Position numbers and translations under genes: made by a program. A stretch of DNA of 50,408 nt from Chloroflexota bacterium (GTDB taxonomy: Bacteria; Chloroflexota; Dehalococcoidia; Lucifugimonadales; Australimonadaceae): contig JADFQE010000004.1 of assembly GCA_022561985.1 (NCBI GenBank), forward strand, positions 1-50,408, given 5' to 3'. Shown piece by piece: positions 24,770 to 32,929 of this stretch (position 1 is its first letter; the number at the start of each line of letters is the position of its first letter). The notes under the pieces are model-generated. The model was given only the letters and a program-made list of their open reading frames with translations, did not search any database and was not told where the DNA came from.

Positions 24770-26419
24770 CTAGACCACCAGGCTCGGTGTTGGCCCGACG
24801 CCCGTTGCGCCGGTGCCCTTCGCTTCGATGACGAGCCGGCTCTTGAGCATCAGCTCCTCGATCTCCTCGTCGGCCGCATTGATGTGCGGGATGGCCTGGC
24901 GGTCGAGGTCCACGCGCCGCGCGCGGCGGTCCTTGGCATAGGCATCGAACGCCCCCGGCTCGATGGCCGCGATCCGCAGCGGCCGCACGGCGAGCATCTC
25001 CTGGAGGTCGCGGTAGTAGGTGTCGCGGTCGAGCAGGCTGCGGTGGAGCGCGGCCTCGACCTCCACGCCGTCGCGGCCGGTGCGCTCCATGTACACGCGG
25101 AGGACCGGGTCCGGCCCCTCGTACTCGCGGCGGGCGGTCCACGTGAACGGGGAGAGCCCGGCATCGCGCATGGCCGCCGCGATCGTGGCCTCGTCCAACC
25201 GCGTGAAGCCCGCGATATCGATCAGGTCGTTGACGCGCCCGCACGGGACCACCTGCGGCAGGGCGATGCCCGCGTCTTCGTCCGAGAGGGCGAGCACGTC
25301 GACCAGGACGCCGGTGCGGTAGCGCAGGAACGGCATGCCGACGCACGAGGTGATGACGACCTCGTAGCGCACCCCCGGCTCGATCTCGTCCATCAGGACC
25401 GTCCCCAGATCCGATGGCCCGGCGCCATCCCGCGCGAGGGCGTCCTCCTCACGGATGAATTCGAAGAAGTTGGTCCCGGGCACGAAGGTCATGCCCGCAC
25501 GCGTCCAGCTCTGCATCGCCAGGATGCCGCCCTCCGTGATGGCGAGGAACTCGTAGGGGTCGCACCCCCAGTAGTGGCGGATCTGGTCGCGGTAGACGCC
25601 GGTATCGGTGCCCCAGCACACGAGCGCCTTGAGCTTCCAGAGGTCCTTGGGCAGCACCGCGCGGCCCTCCCGCTTGGCCCTGAGGACGGCGCCAAGCATC
25701 CGCCAGGCGACGTTCGGCCTGCGCAGCAGGCCGATCGCTGAGCGGCCCTTGGAGCGCTGCTCGAAGGACTCGCCCATCTTCAGGAGGACGCTGGTCATGG
25801 ACGCGACGACGTCCACGCCACCCGCCAGCGCGCGCTCGAACCCGAGGGCCACCTTGTCCTGGAAATCGAGATCCTCCGCCTCGTCGAACCCGACGACGGC
25901 CCGGAGCTGGACCCGCTCGGCCAACCCCTGGGCAAGCATGCCCGAGAGGTAGGGACTCGGGGGGAAGTTGTAGAGGATGCGGTCCTGCGCTTCGAGGCGC
26001 GTGTCTCCCCTGCCGTCCGCCGCGGCCAGCAGGAACGCCGCCGTGGAGCCGTCCATGAGGTGCTCGAAAGCGGCCTGGTTGTAGGGGACCAACGCCTCGT
26101 CCATGTTCAGGCGGCTGGTCTTCGCCCAGAAGATGGGGGGCTCGGGCAGCGTGATCGACATGAGCGGCTGGAAGAAGCTCCGGTAGTCCTCGAAGCTCGT
26201 GAGGGGGGCCACCCTCCTCAGCTGCTCGACCGACGCGACGGCGTGTCCGTCGAGGAACGTCCTTCCTATGCCGGACTTCGCGAGCGCGGGGAGTGCCTCC
26301 ATCAGCCTGCCGCGCTGGACCTCCATGAACGCAGGCGTCGAGAGATCCAAGAAGCCGCAGTACTTCTCCCAGGTGAGATGGCTCGGTACCCCGGCCGCTA
26401 GCGCCTGACTCCGGTACAT
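24770..26419 (-). CDS. GH3-like adenylate-forming-fold protein with degenerate ATP motifs
   Basis: A 549-residue protein I assign to the GH3 (auxin-responsive, acyl-acid amido synthetase) superfamily. The assignment rests on its length, the early LTSFEDYRSFFQPL, the central AITEGGILAMQSW, the late MPFLRYRTGVLVDVL and the C-terminal FTRLDEATIAAAM segments. Where GH3 enzymes have a Ser/Thr/Gly-rich phosphate loop, this protein has WAKTSRLNMDEALVPYN (about 98-114), and the Asp after RYR-x-G is lost. ATP use is therefore doubtful. It leads an operon with a histidine kinase and a response regulator, an unusual partner set. It may be a ligand-binding relative and not a ligase. Confidence 0.6.
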   Translation of the reverse strand: MYRSQALAAGVPSHLTWEKYCGFLDLSTPAFMEVQRGRLMEALPALAKSGIGRTFLDGHAVASVEQLRRVAPLTSFEDYRSFFQPLMSITLPEPPIFWAKTSRLNMDEALVPYNQAAFEHLMDGSTAAFLLAAADGRGDTRLEAQDRILYNFPPSPYLSGMLAQGLAERVQLRAVVGFDEAEDLDFQDKVALGFERALAGGVDVVASMTSVLLKMGESFEQRSKGRSAIGLLRRPNVAWRMLGAVLRAKREGRAVLPKDLWKLKALVCWGTDTGVYRDQIRHYWGCDPYEFLAITEGGILAMQSWTRAGMTFVPGTNFFEFIREEDALARDGAGPSDLGTVLMDEIEPGVRYEVVITSCVGMPFLRYRTGVLVDVLALSDEDAGIALPQVVPCGRVNDLIDIAGFTRLDEATIAAAMRDAGLSPFTWTARREYEGPDPVLRVYMERTGRDGVEVEAALHRSLLDRDTYYRDLQEMLAVRPLRIAAIEPGAFDAYAKDRRARRVDLDRQAIPHINAADEEIEELMLKSRLVIEAKGTGATGVGPTPSLVV

Positions 26420-26437
26420 CGAAAGCCCCCGATCACA

Positions 26438-26453
26438 CGCTCCGGGCGGAGCG
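26438..26453. promoter_or_regulatory. 16-base dyad in the GH3-like/bicupin divergent region
   Basis: CGCTCC-GGGC-GGAGCG is a perfect 6-bp inverted repeat 19 bases upstream of the GH3-like ATG. It may be an operator or part of a 5' leader hairpin. A weak TTGACC (26487-26492), N16, TAAAGA promoter pair lies further on, facing the bicupin gene. Confidence 0.3.
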
Positions 26454-26692
26454 GGACAAATCAGGCTAGCCCAGGGGGGTCGTGAATTGACCCTATGAAC
26501 GCGACGGCTAAAGAGAATCGTCCGAAAGTACTAGCCCATCACCCGAAAGGAGTAGAGACACCCGTCCCTTGGGACGCTGCGACGGAGGGGGCGCTGCGGC
26601 AGGGGCGGCCGATGCTGACGGTGGCGGGCGCCGCGTACTACACTATCGGCCGTCGCCCACTGCGGTGCGACACTCTTCTGAAGGGGGCGCCG

Positions 26693-27814
26693 ATGGTACG
26701 CAGCTACTTCACACACGACAACTGGATGGAGAAGCAGGCCGACGGCGGAGTGCCGGTCTACCACGACTGCTACGTCGACGACCTGCGCACGCTCAAGCTC
26801 GGCCACTGGGCCATGCGCGACTGCGATGCCGCGTTCATCCGCTTCACGGACATGGGCGGCGTCACGGAGGCCCGCGTCCAGGAGATCCCCCCCGGCGGCT
26901 CGCTCAAGCCATTCAAGCTGGGCGTCGACGAGATGGTGTACGTGCTCAGCGGCACGGGACTAGCCTCCGTCTGGGGACGCTCGGCCGAGGTCCGCCGCGA
27001 TTTCGAGTGGTCTGCCAGGAGCGTCTTCATCATCCCGCGGAACTCCTGGTGCGAGCTCCGGAACATGGAGGGTGACAAGCCGGTGCGCCTGCTGCACTAC
27101 AACTACCTGCCCATCGCCATGAGCGTCATCCCCGACCCCTCCTTCTTCTTCAACAACCCCGACGTCAACGACAGCCTGATCGACGACGCCGACGCCAACT
27201 TCTTCTCCGAGGCCAAGGACTTCGTCAAGGAGTTCGGCAGCGCCTGGGGCAAGGTGGGCGGCCAGGTCTGGCGCGGCAACTTCTACCCCGACCTCTTGGC
27301 GTGGGACAAGATCGTGAGCGTCGGAGACCGGGGGGCCGGCGGCGCGTCCGTCTACATGTACGTGCCCGGCTCGGAGATGTCGTGTCACATGTCGGTGTTC
27401 CCCCCGGGTACCTACAAGAAGGCGCACCGCCACGGACCGGGGCGCCTCATCATCATCCCCGGCGGCGAAGGCTTCTCCATCATGTGGCCCGCGGGCGGCG
27501 AGAACGACAAGAAGATCTACCGCTGGCACGAGGGAAGCGCGCTGACCCCGCCCGACCAGTGGTTCCACCAGCACTTCAACCTCGGCTCCAAGCCGGCCCG
27601 CTACTTCGCCCTCCACCCACCCGTGCAGTTCATCGGCAAGGAAGAGGACGCGCAGGGCAACTCGACCGAAGTGAACATCGAGTACGTCGACGAGGACCCG
27701 TGGATCCGCCAGGTCTTCGAGGAGGAGCTCGCCAAGCACGGCCTCACGACGGGGATGCCGGAAGAGTGCTACACGGACCGGGATTACAAGTTCAAGAGCG
27801 TCAAGCTCTCCTAG
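26693..27814 (+). CDS. Two-cupin-domain protein (bicupin), possible dioxygenase
   Basis: A 373-residue double-cupin protein. I chose the ATG at 26693 because AAGGGGG lies directly upstream; an in-frame ATG at 26495 lacks a ribosome binding site. The first cupin (about residues 55-150) reads FKLGVDEMVYVLSGTG, where the usual HxH pair is not present. The second (about 225-310) reads KKAHRHGPGRLIIIPGGEG with an HxH that could hold iron, then HQHFN. Bicupin ring-cleavage enzymes such as gentisate dioxygenase have this layout, but the match is not specific enough to name a substrate. It lies 23 bases upstream of the Rieske oxygenase on the same strand, so the two probably act together. Confidence 0.7.
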   Translation: MVRSYFTHDNWMEKQADGGVPVYHDCYVDDLRTLKLGHWAMRDCDAAFIRFTDMGGVTEARVQEIPPGGSLKPFKLGVDEMVYVLSGTGLASVWGRSAEVRRDFEWSARSVFIIPRNSWCELRNMEGDKPVRLLHYNYLPIAMSVIPDPSFFFNNPDVNDSLIDDADANFFSEAKDFVKEFGSAWGKVGGQVWRGNFYPDLLAWDKIVSVGDRGAGGASVYMYVPGSEMSCHMSVFPPGTYKKAHRHGPGRLIIIPGGEGFSIMWPAGGENDKKIYRWHEGSALTPPDQWFHQHFNLGSKPARYFALHPPVQFIGKEEDAQGNSTEVNIEYVDEDPWIRQVFEEELAKHGLTTGMPEECYTDRDYKFKSVKLS

Positions 27815-27837
27815 GATCGCGCACTCGGGAGCAACCC

Positions 27838-29142
27838 ATGTTGACCCAGGAGCAGAACGAGCGGCTCACCCAGGTTGGTCCGGGCACGCCGATGGGCGTG
27901 CTGATGCGGCGCTACTGGCACCCCATCGCCGGGAGCGCCCAGCTCAACGACGACACGCCCACCAGGGAGGTCCGCCTCCTGGGCGAGGACCTGGTGCTCT
28001 TCCGAAGCTCGGCGGGCAAGCTCGGGCTGATCGAGCCAAGCTGCGCGCACCGCAAGGCGAACCTCTCCTACGGCATCCCCGAGCCAGAGGGCATCCGCTG
28101 CCCCTACCACGGCTGGCTCTACGACGAGAGCGGCCAGTGCATCGACCAGCCTTCGGAGCCCGAGGGCAGCCGCTTCAAGGAGAAGGTCAAGCTCAAGGCC
28201 TACCCCGTCGAGGAGCTCGGCGGGCTGATCTTCACCTACATGGGCCCCGAGCCCGCGCCGCTCCTCCCGCGATACGACGTGCTCGCCTGGGACGGGATCA
28301 AGGACGCGCACTCGACCGTCCTGCCGTGCAACTGGCTCCAGTGCATGGAGAACTCGCTGGACCCGCTGCACTTCCAGTGGCTCCACCGCTACTGGGGCGG
28401 GTGGACCATGAACCGCACGAAGTCGGCCGCGGAGCGGGACGCTTGGAACGCGCAGGTGGGCGCCCGGGGCGCCGAGCACCGCAAGATCGGCTTCGAGATG
28501 ACGGACTACGGCGTGATCAAGCGGCGGCTCGTGGGGGATGAGACGGAGGCGGACGACCACTGGCGCGTCGGTCACCCCATCCTGTTCCCGACGATCCTGC
28601 GGGTGAGCCACGGGCTCGAGTTCCGCGTGCCCATCGACGACACGCACACCCTGCACCTCATCACCAACTACCGCCAGCGCGAGAAGGGCGAGGAGGCTCA
28701 GACCGAGGTCCCCTTCGTGGACCGGCCCCTCTACGACGAGGCCGGCCTGCTGATCCGTGACTACATTCCCGCCCAGGACCAGGTCGCCTGGATCATCCAG
28801 GGCCCGGTGAGCGACCGCACGACGGAGCGCCTCGGCGTGACCGACGTCGGTATCATCATGTTCCGCCGCATGCTGGAGGAGCAGATGAACGTGGTGGCGG
28901 ACGGCGGAGACCCGCTGAACACCCACCGTGACCCGGCGGAGAACGAGACCATCGTCCTGCCCTGCGAGTACTACATGTACCCCGGCTACGACGAGGTCGG
29001 CGGCCCGTTCAAGGACGCCGTCCCGCGCGAGCCGGACGTGCAGGCCGTGCTCTCGGGCGAGGGCGCTACGCGCGATGAGTGGGAGGGCATCGAGGCCCGG
29101 AGACGTGTCTGGGGCATCGGGCCGGCCAGAGAGTACAAGTAG
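27838..29142 (+). CDS. Rieske non-haem iron oxygenase, large subunit
   Basis: A 434-residue aromatic-ring oxygenase or O-demethylase component. The Rieske 2Fe-2S ligands are Cys69/His71 (CAHRKANLSYG) and Cys88/His91 (CPYHGWLYDE). The mononuclear iron site is ENSLDPLHFQWLHR with Asn172, Asp175, His178 and His183. The long C-terminal part resembles the phthalate dioxygenase, phenoxybenzoate dioxygenase and vanillate demethylase group of single-subunit type oxygenases. The ATG at 27838 follows GGGAG. Such enzymes need a separate reductase, and none is visible in the window. Confidence 0.92.
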   Translation: MLTQEQNERLTQVGPGTPMGVLMRRYWHPIAGSAQLNDDTPTREVRLLGEDLVLFRSSAGKLGLIEPSCAHRKANLSYGIPEPEGIRCPYHGWLYDESGQCIDQPSEPEGSRFKEKVKLKAYPVEELGGLIFTYMGPEPAPLLPRYDVLAWDGIKDAHSTVLPCNWLQCMENSLDPLHFQWLHRYWGGWTMNRTKSAAERDAWNAQVGARGAEHRKIGFEMTDYGVIKRRLVGDETEADDHWRVGHPILFPTILRVSHGLEFRVPIDDTHTLHLITNYRQREKGEEAQTEVPFVDRPLYDEAGLLIRDYIPAQDQVAWIIQGPVSDRTTERLGVTDVGIIMFRRMLEEQMNVVADGGDPLNTHRDPAENETIVLPCEYYMYPGYDEVGGPFKDAVPREPDVQAVLSGEGATRDEWEGIEARRRVWGIGPAREYK

Positions 29143-29145
29143 GCC

Positions 29146-29170
29146 GCGCCAGAACCCGGGGCGCTGGCGC
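29146..29170. terminator. Hairpin between convergent Rieske and LigB-family genes
   Basis: GCGCCAG (29146-29152) pairs perfectly with CTGGCGC (29164-29170) around an 11-base loop that itself contains CCCGGG. It lies in the 35-base gap between two convergent stops. There is no T-tract. Confidence 0.45.
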
Positions 29171-29177
29171 CGCGCCG

Positions 29178-30260
29178 CTACAGCCAGCGCGCGAAGGCCC
29201 AGCCACCACCCGTGCCAGCCGGCGTCCGGTACACGGGCACGTACTCGACGAGGTCCATCTCCAAGGGCGAATCGTGCAGCACGCCGCCCAGGGCCACCCA
29301 GTTCTGCGTCTCGGATGCCGCCGAGTAGAGCCGGTGGCGCGGGAGCGTCATCAGCGTCTCGGAGTCCCGCTCCGCGAGCGCGCCGAGCATCATGCGGTCC
29401 AGCTCCTCGTCCACGACGAAGTGGCTGAGCCCGCCCGAGGCCACGACGGCCACGCGGGCGTCGGAATCCCAGGCCTCGATCGCACCGGCGATCGCCTGGC
29501 CGAAGTGGAACGACCGGCGGCACGTCGGCTGGTTCGGCGGGTAGCAGGTGTTCTGGAACACGGGCAGGATCGGGGTCGGCTCGTTCTCGAAGAGGCGCTT
29601 GATCACGAAGGCGAACCCGTGGGGGAGCCCCTGGGGTTGCGGCTCGGTGACGCGGACGTTGTCCTCGTTCACGCCGTTCACCGTGGGGTAGCGGCGGCCG
29701 ATGCTCCCCCCGTAGGTCTCGTGGACGTGCTTGAAGTGGGCCACGTCGAAGTCGTGCTCGATCATGTACCCGATCATGTGGTACCCGAGGTCGCTGGCCA
29801 CCGGAACGTCGATGGGGATGTCGCCGTAGCCGAGGCGGATCGCCTCGTTCACGTCGGGGTCGCGGCTGTTGCCGCGCCGCGGCATCGGCCGGAGCGGGAC
29901 CGAGTCGCCCCAGAAGATCGAGAACGTCGGCATGTTGTCCTCGAAGAACCACTCGTCCTGGTCGTCGCTGATGATGACGGTGACGTCGGGCTTGGCCTCC
30001 CGCAGCGAGCGGCCGATCTCGGCGATGCCCCGCTGGCACGCGTCGACCTGCGCGGAGAAGACCTCGTCCGTGAGCGGCCGCTCCCTGATCGCGGCGGGGA
30101 CCTGTGCCAGCCCCTCCTCGTAGGACATCGAGATGCCGTCCGGGGGGAACACGAGCCCCTTGTGCCCGTAGTCGCCCACGGCGTAGCGCGGCCACTGCTC
30201 GGCGGTGAGTGCGAGCATCGGGCTGTGGGACGTTCCGATGCCCAGGACGATCTTGGCCAT
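29178..30260 (-). CDS. Class III extradiol dioxygenase family protein (LigB-like)
   Basis: A 360-residue protein of the LigB superfamily, whose characterised members open catechol-type rings with ferrous iron. It starts MAKIVLGIGTSHSP, placing the first metal ligand at His12. The ATG at 30260 has GGAGGTTG upstream. The Asp-His usually carrying the second ligand reads SDDQDEWFF (Gln101), and a later ASGGLSHFV matches the conserved base region. It is convergent with the Rieske oxygenase and divergent from the LigJ-like gene, which fits a meta-cleavage pathway. The His-to-Gln change makes its chemistry uncertain. Confidence 0.75.
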   Translation of the reverse strand: MAKIVLGIGTSHSPMLALTAEQWPRYAVGDYGHKGLVFPPDGISMSYEEGLAQVPAAIRERPLTDEVFSAQVDACQRGIAEIGRSLREAKPDVTVIISDDQDEWFFEDNMPTFSIFWGDSVPLRPMPRRGNSRDPDVNEAIRLGYGDIPIDVPVASDLGYHMIGYMIEHDFDVAHFKHVHETYGGSIGRRYPTVNGVNEDNVRVTEPQPQGLPHGFAFVIKRLFENEPTPILPVFQNTCYPPNQPTCRRSFHFGQAIAGAIEAWDSDARVAVVASGGLSHFVVDEELDRMMLGALAERDSETLMTLPRHRLYSAASETQNWVALGGVLHDSPLEMDLVEYVPVYRTPAGTGGGWAFARWL

Positions 30261-30366
30261 GTCACAACCTCCGTGCGTACCCGGCGCCGGCGACCGGCGC
30301 TGCCCCCGCCAGTCTACAGCGCACGGTGAGGCCGTACCACGCCGCGAGCGAGCGCCACAGTCGTGC

Positions 30367-30395
30367 TTGACATACCTCCCGCGTGCATGTAAGAA
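30367..30395 (+). promoter_or_regulatory. Candidate promoter for the LigJ-like gene
   Basis: A perfect TTGACA (30367-30372), 17-base spacer, TAAGAA (30390-30395), in the 268-base divergent region between the LigB-like and LigJ-like genes. It would give a leader of about 125 bases. Nothing else in this gap is recognised. Confidence 0.45.
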
Positions 30396-30528
30396 ACGCG
30401 CGGGCCTGTGACGCAGTGGCGCACCCGCGGTGGCGGCCTGCCGCACGGGTTTCACGCGCACACAACCCCACCCGCCTATCTTGTGCCGCCTGCCGGCGGC
30501 GCCTCGGCACCGCATCAAGGAGGACCCG

Positions 30529-31554
30529 ATGCTTGACGGTCAGAAGATCCTAGACGCCCACGCCCACACCAACGCACCGCCGGAGCTCTACGCCTACAAG
30601 GCGGGGCTGCTGTCCAGCCGCGGCTACCACGGCAAGGGCAACCCCAACATCTCGGACGAGCGGCTCGCCGGCGCCGTCAAGCGCGGGCTGGACATCATGG
30701 ACAGCGTGGGGACGGACATGCAGTTCCTGTCCCCCCGGCCGTTCCAGCTGATCCACTCCGAGAAGCCGGCGGAGATCGTCGACTACTTCTGCGAGGCGAA
30801 CAACGACGTGATCGCCCGCGTCGTGAAGTCCCACCCCGACCGGTACGCGGGGGTCTGCGCGCTGCCGCACCATGTGGACGAGCCGGACACCAAGCACCTG
30901 CTCGGCGAGCTCGGCCGCTGCATCAACGACCTGGGCTTCATCGGCTGCATGATCAACCCCGACCCCGGAGAGGGCGCGGGCTACACCCCGCCGATGGACG
31001 ACGAGTACTGGTACCCGCTCTACGAGGAGATGGTGAAGCTGGACGTGCCTGCGCTGATCCACTCCGCGGCCTGCAAGGACCCGCGCGAGTCCTACAGCGC
31101 GCATTTCATCACCGTCGAGTCCCAGGTGATCCTGAACCTGATCAAGCCCGAGAGCAACGTCTTCAAGGACTTCCCGAAGCTCAAGATCATCGTCGCGCAC
31201 GGCGGCGGGTCGGTCCCCTACCAGATCGGCCGGTGGCGGGCGTCGCGGTTCAACGCCATGAAGCGTGACTCCGCCCTCGAGGACTTCGACACCAGCCTCA
31301 AGCGGCTGTACTTCGACACGGTCCTCTACAACAAGGAGTCGCTGGACCTGCTCTTCCGGCTCGTCGGCTCCGACCGCTGCATGTTCGGGACGGAGAACCC
31401 CGGCAGCGGGACCTCCACCGACCCCGTGACCAACAAGCAGCTCGACGACACGGCGCCCGTCATCAACTCCATCGAGTGGCTCTCGCCGCAGGACAGGAAG
31501 AACATCTTCGAGGACGTTCAGAAGAAGGTCTTCCCGCGCCTCAAGGTCAAGTAG
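30529..31554 (+). CDS. Amidohydrolase-family protein, 4-oxalomesaconate hydratase (LigJ)-like
   Basis: A 341-residue metal-dependent TIM-barrel protein (amidohydrolase 2 group). The metal motif is DAHAHTN (His11, His13), with later HSAACKD and GTENPGS segments. Stretches such as RCINDLGFIGCMINPDPGEG and FPKLKIIVAHGGGSVPYQIGR look very like LigJ, which hydrates 4-oxalomesaconate in the protocatechuate 4,5-cleavage pathway and has the same length. The ATG at 30529 has AAGGAGGA upstream. The LigB-type gene next door supports a ring-cleavage role. A decarboxylase (ACMSD-type) function is the main alternative. A small unknown gene follows. Confidence 0.75.
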   Translation: MLDGQKILDAHAHTNAPPELYAYKAGLLSSRGYHGKGNPNISDERLAGAVKRGLDIMDSVGTDMQFLSPRPFQLIHSEKPAEIVDYFCEANNDVIARVVKSHPDRYAGVCALPHHVDEPDTKHLLGELGRCINDLGFIGCMINPDPGEGAGYTPPMDDEYWYPLYEEMVKLDVPALIHSAACKDPRESYSAHFITVESQVILNLIKPESNVFKDFPKLKIIVAHGGGSVPYQIGRWRASRFNAMKRDSALEDFDTSLKRLYFDTVLYNKESLDLLFRLVGSDRCMFGTENPGSGTSTDPVTNKQLDDTAPVINSIEWLSPQDRKNIFEDVQKKVFPRLKVK

Positions 31555-31592
31555 CATCAAGTAGCACACTAAGCGCGCCAGGAGGAAGCAAC

Positions 31593-31796
31593 ATGGCAGA
31601 ACGAACGCTCATCACCGCCATCGAGGGCCCCAAGGGGAAGGCGGAAGTCTGGGAAGTGTCGGACGAGCAGACCGGCACCGTCACCTCCGGCGTCGCCTCC
31701 TCGACGTACGAGATCGTGTGCGGCGAGCAGAAAGAGACGACGCTGACCCTCGGCGAGGCGTCCATCGTGGCGCACGAGTTCGCGGGCATCGCTTAG
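31593..31796 (+). CDS. 67-residue protein of unknown function
   Basis: I do not recognise this protein. It begins MAERTLITAIEGPKGKAEV, is rich in Glu, Thr, Val and Ser, and has alternating hydrophobic residues suggesting a small all-beta fold (VSSTYEIVC-like strands, ending IVAHEFAGIA). There is no signal peptide or membrane helix, and only one cysteine. It has a very strong GGAGGA ribosome binding site and starts 38 bases after the LigJ-like stop. It is followed by the best terminator in the window, all of which argues that it is a real gene of the same operon. Confidence 0.7.
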   Translation: MAERTLITAIEGPKGKAEVWEVSDEQTGTVTSGVASSTYEIVCGEQKETTLTLGEASIVAHEFAGIA

Positions 31797-31823
31797 CCCG
31801 CCACAGACCCGGAGCATGGAGCG

Positions 31824-31850
31824 AGAGGGGCCCGGTCGCCGGGCCCCTCT
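31824..31850 (+). terminator. Strong rho-independent-type terminator
   Basis: AGAGGGGCCCGG, loop TCG, CCGGGCCCCTCT: a perfect 12-bp stem ending in TTCTC. It is 27 bases after the stop of the 67-residue gene and ends the ligJ-like operon before mutY. Confidence 0.85.
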
Positions 31851-31925
31851 TCTCGTGGCCGGAGCCCCGTCCTCCAGGATGAGCGGTCCCGTGGCGCAGA
31901 CTCGCTCTGCTACGATGCCGCTCCC

Positions 31926-32858
31926 ATGCCCGCTCACGCCGCACCCGCCGACACGCCGCACCCAGCCGCCCTGCACGCTGCACTCGCCGACTGGTACGCC
32001 TCCCACGCCCGCGACCTGCCCTGGCGGCGCACCACGGACCCGTACGCCATCTTGGTGTCCGAGGTGATGCTCCAGCAGACCCAGGTGGCGCGGACGATTC
32101 CCAGATACGCCGAGTTCCTCGCGTCCTTCCCGACGATCGAGGCCCTCGCCCAGGCGCCCGTCGCCGATGTGATCCGGGCCTGGTCCGGCATGGGCTTCAA
32201 CGCCCGCGCGGTGCGCCTCCACCGGCTCGCCGTCGAGGTGGTGGCCCTGCACGGGGGGAAGCTGCCCCCCACGGCCGTGGCGCTCCGGACGCTGCCCGGC
32301 ATCGGCCCCTACACCGCGGCCGCCGTCGCCTGCTTCGCCTTCGGCGCAAGCGAGCCCGTGCTGGACACGAACGTCTACCGCGTCCTCAGCCGCGTGGCGC
32401 ACGGGCTCACGCCGCCATCACGCCAGGAGCTTGAGCCGCTGGCCCGGGCGCTGCTGCCGGGGCCGGGCGCGCCGCTGGACCCCTCGTCGTGGGCCCAGGC
32501 GCTCATGGACGTGGGCGCGGCCCTCTGCTCGGTCTCGGCCCCGGCGTGCGGCGACTGCCCTCTGGAGCGCCACTGCGCCGCCGCGCCGGAGCTCGCGCGC
32601 GCAGACGCGCCACGCACGCTTGCCGAGTCGTCAGTGCCGTACGCGCCGAAGCAGGGGACGTTCGCCGGCTCGACGCGCTTCCACCGCGGCCGCATCGTCG
32701 CCGCGCTGCGCGATCTGCCGGAGGGCGGGAGCTTGAGCGCCCAGCAGCTCGCCGATGCAGCCGGCGGCAGATCGCCCGCCGAGATCGCGGCGCTGGTCGA
32801 CGGCCTCGTGCGCGACGGGCTGGCACGCCGGGTCGGCGGCGGCGCCGCGCTGCCGTAG
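31926..32858 (+). CDS. mutY: A/G-specific adenine glycosylase, short form
   Basis: Removes adenine mispaired with 8-oxoguanine or G. The helix-hairpin-helix GPD fold shows catalytic Glu46 (ILVSEVMLQQTQV), the hairpin LPGIGPYTAAAVACFAFG and catalytic Asp147 (VLDTNVYRV). The 4Fe-4S cluster ligands are Cys201, 208, 211 and 217 (C-x6-C-x2-C-x5-C). At 310 residues it lacks the usual C-terminal Nudix-like domain that recognises 8-oxoG. A small basic or winged-helix-like tail (about 230-310) stands in its place. Its mutL and ITPase-like neighbours make this a DNA and nucleotide repair block. Confidence 0.92.
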   Translation: MPAHAAPADTPHPAALHAALADWYASHARDLPWRRTTDPYAILVSEVMLQQTQVARTIPRYAEFLASFPTIEALAQAPVADVIRAWSGMGFNARAVRLHRLAVEVVALHGGKLPPTAVALRTLPGIGPYTAAAVACFAFGASEPVLDTNVYRVLSRVAHGLTPPSRQELEPLARALLPGPGAPLDPSSWAQALMDVGAALCSVSAPACGDCPLERHCAAAPELARADAPRTLAESSVPYAPKQGTFAGSTRFHRGRIVAALRDLPEGGSLSAQQLADAAGGRSPAEIAALVDGLVRDGLARRVGGGAALP

Positions 32859-32899
32859 GCTGGCATACGCCCCCGACGGTGTAAGACCCCCGTTCTGCG

Positions 32900-32929
32900 C
32901 TGGCGAGTGGGTCCAGGGCTATGCCCTGG
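32900..32929 (+). repeat. Palindromic repeat, copy 3, overlapping the ITPase-like stop codon
   Basis: CTGGCGAGTGGGT (32900-32912) then CCAGGGC-TAT-GCCCTGG, a perfect 7-bp stem. Read on the minus strand, the repeat supplies the last codons and the TAG stop of the ITPase-like gene. It lies between convergent genes. Confidence 0.65.

Noticed and set aside
24765..25346. In-frame extension upstream of the histidine kinase
   Set aside because: The added residues are an alternate-frame shadow of the GH3-like gene. The membrane domain begins naturally at 24764.
26495..26692. Upstream start for the bicupin protein
   Set aside because: The ATG at 26495 lacks a ribosome binding site and adds residues without cupin similarity. 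The ATG at 26693 has AAGGGGG in front.
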